From: Bradyrhizobium genomosp. I (2014)
Lineage (GTDB): Bacteria > Pseudomonadota > Alphaproteobacteria > Rhizobiales > Xanthobacteraceae
DNA length: 64,000 bases
Assembly (NCBI RefSeq): GCF_000261685.1
Contig: NZ_AJQE01000044.1
Location: 1-64,000 of the forward strand
Direction: 5' to 3'
In this document: positions 57,578 through 64,000 of the stretch, piece after piece
Layout: every line of letters begins with the position of its first letter
How positions within the stretch are numbered: the stretch's first letter is position 1
The notes under the pieces: generated by a model
Seen by the model: only the letters and a program-made list of their open reading frames with translations
What the model was told of the DNA's origin: nothing
The model's database searches: none
Position numbers and translations under genes: made by a program

Positions 57578-59767
57578 ATGTCTAATGTCGAGCAATTCCC
57601 GACTGGGGGTCGAAGGCTGACCGAATTCGAGGCGCTTGTCGCCGCCGCTCCGACCGCTCTGGATGCGATACCGGGGGCGGTCTACGTATGCGACCATGAT
57701 GGCTGGCTGATCCGGTACAACTCGGAAGCCGCCGCCCTTTGGGGCCGAACACCGAACGCGAATGGTGCGAAAGAGCGCTTCTGCGGTTCTCATCGCCTGT
57801 TTCTGGTTGATGGAACACCGCTGCGACCGGAGGACTGCCCGATGGCCGATGCGGTGCGGGCAGGGAGCGCGACGAGAAATGCCCAGGTCGTCATGGAGCG
57901 GCCCGATGGATCACGCTTCGTAGCCTTGGTCAACATTCGCGCCCTGAAGGATCATCGGGGGAGCATTCAGGGGGCGATCAACTGCTTTCAGGACATCTCC
58001 GCCTACAAGGCCATGGAAGATGAGGTCCGGCGCAAAAACAGCGATCTGAAGGACTTTTTTGAGAACAGTGCCGTTGGCCTTCACATCGTGAGCGGCGAAG
58101 GCATCATTTTACGAGCCAACCAGGCTGAGCTCGACCTTCTGGGGTACAGTGCCGAAGAGTATGTCGGCCGCCACATTGCAGAATTCCATGCCGATGCACC
58201 AGTCATCGGCGAGATCCTTCAAAAGCTGTCTTGTGGCGAGAGGCTCGATCAGTATCCAGCGCGTCTTCGTGCAAAGGATGGTTCGCTAAAGCACGTCCTG
58301 ATCACCTCGAACAGTCGATTTAATGACGGGAAGTTCGTAAACACCCGCTGCTTCACGATCGACGTGACGCATTTGCGCGAAGCGGAGCGGGCACGACGCG
58401 AAAGCGAAGAGCGTCTGGCCGCGACGTATGAAGCTGCGACGGTCGGCATTGCCGAGGCTGACGAGACTGGCCGCCTGCTACGTGTCAATGACGCCCTCTG
58501 CAAGATGCTCGGACGCTCCCGCGAGCAGCTTCTCACCATGTCATTCTTCGATTACACGCACGAGGATGATCGCGCCGAGGATGCCGCAAACTACGACCGA
58601 CAGGTCAAGGGCGAACTCGAGAGCTACTCGTTTCGCAAACGAGCTCCTAAACCCGATGGCACCACCGCGTTCCTCGATGTCTACGGCTCCGCGGTGCGTG
58701 ATCAAGCAGGGCGATTCCAGTATGGGGTCCGCGTGATTCAGGACGTAACCGAGGCAAAGCGCATGGAGGACCGCATTCGCGAGAGCGAGCAGCATATGCG
58801 CGACCTCCTGGAGAGCCTACCCGCGGCCGTCTACACCACCGATGCGAATGGCCGCATTACGTTCTTCAATAAGGCCTGTATCGACATGGCGGGTCGAACG
58901 CCACAGCTCGGCGACGAGTGGTGCGTGACATGGCGGCTTTACACTCCTGACGGAGTGCCGCTACCGCACGATCAGTGTCCGATGGCAATCGCTCTGAAGG
59001 AGGATCGGAGTGTGCGAGGCGTCGAAGCTGTTGCAGAGCGCCCCGATGGGACATTCGTGCCATTCATCCCCTATCCGACGCCGCTACACGGCGCCCAGGG
59101 AAAGCTGATTGGCGCCATCAACATGCTCGTCGATATTACCGAGCGCAAGCAGGCGGAAAACCGGCAGAAGACGCTGATCGATGAGCTGAATCACAGAGTG
59201 AAGAACACGCTGGCCACGGTGCAATCCTTGGCCATGCAGACAGCGCGGCATTCCGATAATCTTTCGGATTTCAGCAAACGATACGAAAAAAGACTGCTCG
59301 GGTTGGCGCGCGCGCATGATCTTCTGTCCAAGCGGCACTGGGAAGATGCGCCGCTCGACTATCTCGCACGTGAAATTCTCGAGCCCCTTTCTGCGAGTTC
59401 TGGAGGAAGGGTACGGATCGAGGGCCCATCAATCATGCTCAATCCGCGAACTGCTCTTAACCTGACGATGGCTTTGACTGAGCTCACCACCAATGCGGCG
59501 AAGTATGGGGCCTTGTCTTCCGAAACGGGAAATTTGTCGCTGTCCTGGCGGCTGCGAGAGACTGCGGGGCAAACTTCTCTAGACCTTCTTTGGCAGGAGA
59601 GTGATGGGCCAGCCGTTCGCGCGCCGACGCGACGGGGTTTCGGTACGCGGCTCATAGAGCGATGCATCGAGCGTGATCTCAGCGGAGAGCTTGACCTGGT
59701 CTTTGATGCAAAGGGTCTTTGCTGCCGCATTGTCATTCCGTTGCGAGGGCCGGCACTCGATGGCTGA
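57578..59767 (+). CDS. multi-PAS HWE-family histidine kinase
   Basis: 729 residues, cytosolic. Four PAS units: DAIPGAVYVCDHDGWLIRYN, FFENSAVGLHIVSGEGI, TYEAATVGIAEADETGRL, LLESLPAAVYTTDANGRI. The kinase is HWE-type: IDELNHRVKNTLATVQSLA, RHWEDAPLDYLA, LTELTTNAAKYGAL and the WxE box LLWQESDGP. HWE kinases typically signal to PhyR or to small receivers. The promoter at 57434 supports the ATG at 57578. It overlaps the receiver gene at 59760 by eight bases. Confidence 0.92.
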   Translation: MSNVEQFPTGGRRLTEFEALVAAAPTALDAIPGAVYVCDHDGWLIRYNSEAAALWGRTPNANGAKERFCGSHRLFLVDGTPLRPEDCPMADAVRAGSATRNAQVVMERPDGSRFVALVNIRALKDHRGSIQGAINCFQDISAYKAMEDEVRRKNSDLKDFFENSAVGLHIVSGEGIILRANQAELDLLGYSAEEYVGRHIAEFHADAPVIGEILQKLSCGERLDQYPARLRAKDGSLKHVLITSNSRFNDGKFVNTRCFTIDVTHLREAERARRESEERLAATYEAATVGIAEADETGRLLRVNDALCKMLGRSREQLLTMSFFDYTHEDDRAEDAANYDRQVKGELESYSFRKRAPKPDGTTAFLDVYGSAVRDQAGRFQYGVRVIQDVTEAKRMEDRIRESEQHMRDLLESLPAAVYTTDANGRITFFNKACIDMAGRTPQLGDEWCVTWRLYTPDGVPLPHDQCPMAIALKEDRSVRGVEAVAERPDGTFVPFIPYPTPLHGAQGKLIGAINMLVDITERKQAENRQKTLIDELNHRVKNTLATVQSLAMQTARHSDNLSDFSKRYEKRLLGLARAHDLLSKRHWEDAPLDYLAREILEPLSASSGGRVRIEGPSIMLNPRTALNLTMALTELTTNAAKYGALSSETGNLSLSWRLRETAGQTSLDLLWQESDGPAVRAPTRRGFGTRLIERCIERDLSGELDLVFDAKGLCCRIVIPLRGPALDG

Positions 59768-60143
59768 CCTTGCGGGCCTGCGAGTGCTGGTGGTTGAAGA
59801 CGAAGGAAGTGTGGCGCTTCTCATCGAAAGCATGCTCGAGGAATTGGGCTGTGAGGTGGTGGCCTCGGTGGCGACCTTGGCGAAGGCTTTGATCGTGGCG
59901 CGTACCGGCGCGTTCGATTTTGCCGTCCTTGATGTCAATCTCGCTGGTGAACGCGTCTTTCCAGCGGCGGAGATCCTGAAGACCAGAGGCCTGCCCTTTG
60001 TATTCAGCACCGGCTACGGGCGCCCTGGATTGCCGAAGGCTTTCGACGGATGGCACGTCGTGAAGAAGCCCTTCACGATGGAAGAGCTCGAGACGAAACT
60101 ACACATGATGTTCAACAACAGAAGCTCGGCTTGTCACGATTGA
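59760..60143 (+). CDS. single-domain response regulator next to the HWE kinase
   Basis: 127 residues: LRVLVVEDEGSVALLIESML, Asp in FAVLDVNLAGERVFPAAE, switch VFSTGYG, Lys in VVKKPFTMEELE. Receiver type usually found beside HWE kinases. Overlaps the kinase stop by eight bases; followed by a second similar receiver. Confidence 0.9.
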   Translation: MADLAGLRVLVVEDEGSVALLIESMLEELGCEVVASVATLAKALIVARTGAFDFAVLDVNLAGERVFPAAEILKTRGLPFVFSTGYGRPGLPKAFDGWHVVKKPFTMEELETKLHMMFNNRSSACHD

Positions 60144-60186
60144 GCTGGAATAAGAATTGCCGCGCTGAGTAGGTCGGAGGTGTCGC

Positions 60187-60546
60187 ATGGAATTAGCGGG
60201 AAAGCGGGTTCTGGTGGTCGAGGACGAAGGCCTGGTGGCCATGTCGGTGGAGGACATGCTTTCCGACCTTGGCTGCAGCGTCGCGGCACAAGCGGGCACT
60301 TTGCGCGAAGCCTTGGAAAAAGCGCAGGCGGGAGGATTTGAGGTCGCCCTTCTTGACGTGAGCCTGAATGGGAAGCAGGTATTTCCCGTGGCTGAATGGC
60401 TATCGAAGCACGGCGTTCCGTTCGCTTTCGCGAGCGGATATGGGGCAGCAGGATTACCGATCGATTTCCGTGACAGACCCGTCGTAGCCAAACCATTTCA
60501 GATCGAAGAGCTTTCGGCGGCACTTACTGCCGCTTTGGCGGAATAG
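60187..60546 (+). CDS. second single-domain response regulator
   Basis: 119 residues: KRVLVVEDEGLVAMSVEDML, Asp in VALLDVSLNGKQVFPVAE, FASGYG, Lys in VVAKPFQIEELS. Closely related to the receiver at 59760, so a tandem duplicate that may compete for, or branch, the phosphate from the kinases on either side. Confidence 0.9.
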   Translation: MELAGKRVLVVEDEGLVAMSVEDMLSDLGCSVAAQAGTLREALEKAQAGGFEVALLDVSLNGKQVFPVAEWLSKHGVPFAFASGYGAAGLPIDFRDRPVVAKPFQIEELSAALTAALAE

Positions 60547-60596
60547 GAAGCTGTCTCCGGTCCATAGCAATTCGTCCTCGAAATCGCGCAATTCAA

Positions 60597-63071
60597 TTGA
60601 CCAAGCAAATTTCAAAGCTCAACGAGATCGAAGCACCCGCTGCCGCCTCGAGTTTTCTCGCGGGTGGGGGCGAGATGGGCGCCCTTATTCGCGAATACAA
60701 CTGGACCAGCAATCCCCTTGGACGTCCGGAAAGCTGGCCACAAAGCCTGAAAACAGCTGTGCGAATTATGCTGACCTCGCGCCAGCCGATCTGGATCGGT
60801 TGGGGCGAGCAACTGATCTATCTTTATAACGATCCATACAAGTCCATCATTGGCGGAAAACATCCCTGGGCGTTGGGTAAGCCCACAGCGGAAGTCTGGC
60901 GGGAAATCTGGCCGGAAATTGGCCCGATGCTGAGCACCGCGATGGGAGGTGTCGAAGGGACGTATGTCGAAGAGCAACTCCTGATCATGGAGCGGCATGG
61001 CTATGCCGAGGAGACCTACTATACGTTTTCGTATAGCCCGATTCCGGATGACGATGGTACGCCGGGCGGCATCATCTGCGCGAACACCGACGACACTCAA
61101 CGGGTCATCGGCGAACGCCAGGTCAGATTGCTACGCGAGCTAGCAGCGCGAACGGTCGACGCACGGACATGGAGCGAGGCATGCCAGCGCAGCGTGGCGG
61201 CACTAGCTACAGACCCACACGACCTGACATTTGCATTGCTCTACATGATTCCGCCAAACGGCGAGAGCGCGACCCTGGCCGCATCTTACGGAATTGCCGG
61301 CGGCCACTCTGCTGCGCCGGTGACCGCGGCTCTTGAAAGCGCAGGTTCCTGGCCTTTGAGGAAGGCAGTCGGCACGCACGAAGTGATCGTCATCGATGAC
61401 GTGGCGGGCATGTTGAGTGAAAAGCCGCCAAGGGGTGCGTGGGACGTGGCGACCAGCAAAGCTGCAATGCTCGCCATTCCGGCTTCTGGCGAGTCGGGTC
61501 GATCAGGCGTCCTTATCGTGGGGCTTAATCCCTTTCGGCTCATCGACGAGGGCTATAAGGGTTTCCTCGGGCTTGTTGCTGGCCAAATTGCCGCGGCTAT
61601 TGCCAACGCCGACGCCTACGAAGAGGAGCGGCGGCGGGCTGAGGCGCTAGCGGAGCTCGACCGCGCCAAGACAGCATTCTTCTCCAATGTTAGCCACGAG
61701 TTTCGCACGCCACTTACGCTCATGCTTGGCCCGCTCGAGGAACTGCTGGCTGGCAGGGCGTCACCCGAGGAGATGCGCCGGCAAGCGGAACTCGCCCACC
61801 GTAACGGCACGCGCCTGCTGCGGCTTGTCAACAGCCTCCTGGACTTTTCGCGGATCGAAGCCGGGAGGGTGCGCGCGACGTATCAGCCGACTGATCTCGC
61901 GCGCTTCAGCGCCGAGATAGCATCTAGTTTCCGCTCGGCAATCGAGAAGGCTGGTATGGCCCTGACGCTACACTGTCAGCCATTGCCCATGCCGGTCTTC
62001 GTCGATCGGGAAATGTGGGAGAAGATCCTGCTTAATCTGCTTTCTAACGCCTTCAAGTTCACTCTTGAAGGCGGCATCACAGTGTCTGTTGCCCCCGGAG
62101 CTGATCGGCGATCGGCCATTGTTAGCGTGCGTGACACCGGCATCGGCATTCCCGAAACCGAGATGCCCAAGCTTTTCGAGCGCTTTCATCGCATTGAGGC
62201 AGCTCAGGGCCGCAGCTTTGAGGGAAGCGGCATTGGCCTGGCGCTCGTCCAGGAGCTGGTGAAGCTTCACGGTGGCGAGATCAGTGCTGAAAGCACGCCG
62301 GGGGCTGGCACCACCTTCACGGTGTCTCTCCCGTTCGGTCATCGGCATTTGCCGCCCGAACGGGTTCAAGCTGAAGCCGCTGGGCAGACGGATGTGACCA
62401 GAGCGCACGAGTATGTTGAGGAAGCCTTGCGATGGCTCCCCGATGCCGCGACTCGACTGGAGATCGAAGGCGAGCTGTCCACAGCGGGACTGGGCGCAAT
62501 TGCAAATCAGGCAATTGTGACTCAGTCAGCCAGAAAGAGGGTCCTTCTAGCTGACGACAACACCGACATGCGAGGTTACGTACGCCGTTTACTGGAGGGT
62601 CAAGGATATCTGGTCGACGAAGCACGTGATGGGGAAGTCGCCCTCGCTCTGGCGCAGGAGGCAAAGCCCGACCTGATCTTGACCGATGTCATGATGCCGC
62701 GGCTCGACGGTTTTGGTTTGCTCAAGCGTGTCCGCAATGATCCCAAGCTGGCGGACATCCCGGTTCTCATGTTGTCTGCCCGCGCCGGTGAAGAATCCAA
62801 AGTCGAAGGACTGGAGGCCGGGGCAGATGACTACCTGATCAAGCCCTTTGCTGCGCGCGAGCTGGTGGCCCGCGTGCATTCTAATATTCAGATGGCCGAG
62901 GTCCGGCGGGAAGCGAACCGGGCGGTCTTCCAAAGCGAGCAACGGCATCTGATGACACAGGATCGCCTGTCGCTTGCGCTGTCGACTGGCCGCGTGGCTG
63001 TTTTCGAAGCGCGACATCGAGCGGGTGATGTCCGTTCTCGGCCGATCGGTCGAGACCGGCGAGCCCTATGA
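60597..63071 (+). CDS. PAS/GAF kinase with receiver, front part of a broken larger protein
   Basis: 824 residues. PAS-like input ([39 protein letters not shown]), GAF domain (~180-345), HisKA with [19 protein letters not shown], HATPase ([32 protein letters not shown]), receiver ([13 protein letters not shown], Lys in YLIKPF). It then starts another PAS ([15 protein letters not shown]) and leaves frame, ending at 63071. The family sequence goes on in a second frame from ~63022. The part up to the receiver is complete and could work alone. No ribosome site is obvious; the start is uncertain. Confidence 0.85.
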   Translation: MTKQISKLNEIEAPAAASSFLAGGGEMGALIREYNWTSNPLGRPESWPQSLKTAVRIMLTSRQPIWIGWGEQLIYLYNDPYKSIIGGKHPWALGKPTAEVWREIWPEIGPMLSTAMGGVEGTYVEEQLLIMERHGYAEETYYTFSYSPIPDDDGTPGGIICANTDDTQRVIGERQVRLLRELAARTVDARTWSEACQRSVAALATDPHDLTFALLYMIPPNGESATLAASYGIAGGHSAAPVTAALESAGSWPLRKAVGTHEVIVIDDVAGMLSEKPPRGAWDVATSKAAMLAIPASGESGRSGVLIVGLNPFRLIDEGYKGFLGLVAGQIAAAIANADAYEEERRRAEALAELDRAKTAFFSNVSHEFRTPLTLMLGPLEELLAGRASPEEMRRQAELAHRNGTRLLRLVNSLLDFSRIEAGRVRATYQPTDLARFSAEIASSFRSAIEKAGMALTLHCQPLPMPVFVDREMWEKILLNLLSNAFKFTLEGGITVSVAPGADRRSAIVSVRDTGIGIPETEMPKLFERFHRIEAAQGRSFEGSGIGLALVQELVKLHGGEISAESTPGAGTTFTVSLPFGHRHLPPERVQAEAAGQTDVTRAHEYVEEALRWLPDAATRLEIEGELSTAGLGAIANQAIVTQSARKRVLLADDNTDMRGYVRRLLEGQGYLVDEARDGEVALALAQEAKPDLILTDVMMPRLDGFGLLKRVRNDPKLADIPVLMLSARAGEESKVEGLEAGADDYLIKPFAARELVARVHSNIQMAEVRREANRAVFQSEQRHLMTQDRLSLALSTGRVAVFEARHRAGDVRSRPIGRDRRAL

Positions 63072-64000
63072 GGCCGAGTACCGGGTGCACGGCTCGGGAC
63101 AGGAGCGCGTCGTCATTGCGCGCGGCCGCGTCGAAACCGATGTTCAGGGCCACAAGCGGATGGCCGGCGTAGTGATCGACGTCACGGAGGAAAAGTCCGC
63201 GAACGCAGCGCTGAAGGAGCAGACCAAAGCGCTCGGAATCCTGAATCGAGCAGCTACCGCTATCTCGGGCGACTTGGACCAGGCAAGGCTGGTACAGACG
63301 ATCACTGACGCTGCAGTTGAAATAACGGGAGCTGAGTTCGGTGCCTTCTTTTACAACGTGATCGACGCACAAGGCGAACGATACACACTTTACACCTTAT
63401 CAGGCGCGCCGCGAGAGGCGTTCGCCAAGTTTCCGATGCCGCGCAACACGCAAGTCTTCGCTCCTACGTTCACGGGAACGACGGTCGTTCGCTCCGGCGA
63501 CATCACGAAGGACGTCCGGTATGGCCACAATGCACCTCACTACGGTATGCCAAAAGGCCACCTTCCAGTTCGCAGTTATCTCGCCGCCCCGGTGCGATCG
63601 CGCACCGGGGAGGTTCTCGGTGGGCTCTTCTTTGGTCATTCAAAGACGGATATCTTCGATGACGTAGCCGAAGAACGTGCCGTTGCGCTTGCAAGCCAGG
63701 CTGCCATCGCATTAGACAACGCGCGCCTGTTCCAAGCTGCCGATCGTGAACTCCAGCAGCGCCGCGAAGCCGAGGCCAAGTTACAGGCGCTCAATGCCAG
63801 CCTGGAGCAGCGCGTCGCAGAAGAGGTGGCGCGCCGGGCTGTAGCCGAAGATGCGCTCCGTCAGGCGCAGAAAATGGAGGCGGTGGGACAGCTGACCGGC
63901 GGCGTGGCCCACGATTTCAACAATCTCCTTACGGTCATCATCGGCGGACTTGATACTATCAAACGCAGCAAGCCCGGCGATCAGGCGCGGATCGCGCGCG
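63022..64000 (+). pseudogene. rear part of the broken kinase: PAS end, GAF, HisKA, cut by window edge
   Basis: Open frame without a proper start that continues the protein before it: the end of a PAS domain ([29 protein letters not shown]), a GAF domain ([39 protein letters not shown]), coiled coil ([17 protein letters not shown]) and HisKA with [19 protein letters not shown]; then the window ends. About 60-70 residues of the PAS domain and the frame are lost at the junction near 63010-63022. An ATG at 63028 could restart translation, so it may be expressed on its own. Its kinase is close to 44948. Confidence 0.75.

Overview
The window looks like accessory chromosome of an alphaproteobacterium of the Bradyrhizobium/Rhodopseudomonas/Afipia group (Hyphomicrobiales). 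The basis is GC-rich coding, DUF1236 and PRC-barrel envelope proteins, an OpgG/OpgH glucan operon, HWE and HisKA_2 kinases, many short conserved rhizobial proteins, and GGAAC-N16-(C/G/T)GTT promoters of the type read by the general stress sigma factor EcfG. I saw no tRNA, rRNA, CRISPR array or phage module.

Layout. 1-2330: an IS66 remnant whose right end is split by a complete IS4-family element. 2490-3550: three gene fragments side by side (dehydrogenase, transketolase, kinase). 3.6-6.2 kb: AI-2E-type exporter, alpha/beta hydrolase and a small hydrophilic protein behind divergent stress promoters. 6.2-16.5 kb: a field of small conserved genes, including three DUF6894 proteins, rpsU and cspA, plus a metallopeptidase/transglutaminase group. 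16.7-18.5 kb: divergent GAF kinase and response regulator. 18.6-24 kb: microproteins, a complete IS256-family element and a CsbD protein. 24-29 kb: a sugar-binding-type protein coupled to a CHASE3 kinase, then a large hybrid kinase. 29-30.4 kb: remnants of opgG and of a response regulator. 30.5-43.4 kb: envelope genes (two DUF1236 proteins, a Gly/Tyr-rich protein cut by a second IS4-family element, PRC-barrel, opgGH, a second CsbD). 43.7-46.7 kb: FIST sensor plus hybrid kinase. 48-53 kb: two COG4705 membrane proteins beside an OmpR-type two-component system with a repeated operator-like motif. 53.4-64 kb: a membrane protein pair, an RsbQ-like hydrolase with a PAS hybrid kinase, a multi-PAS HWE kinase with two single-domain regulators, and a very large multidomain kinase that is broken.

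How it fits together. Fifteen EcfG-type promoters can be read by eye, most about 30-40 bases before a start codon. They precede envelope and stress outputs (two CsbD, two DUF1236 proteins, PRC-barrel, opgGH, small proteins) and also inputs (HWE kinase, FIST-kinase operon, two response regulators). The region reads as a general-stress-response island in which sensing genes are themselves stress-induced. Many decayed copies (response regulator, opgG, kinase, transketolase) and three complete insertion sequences show repeated duplication and loss.
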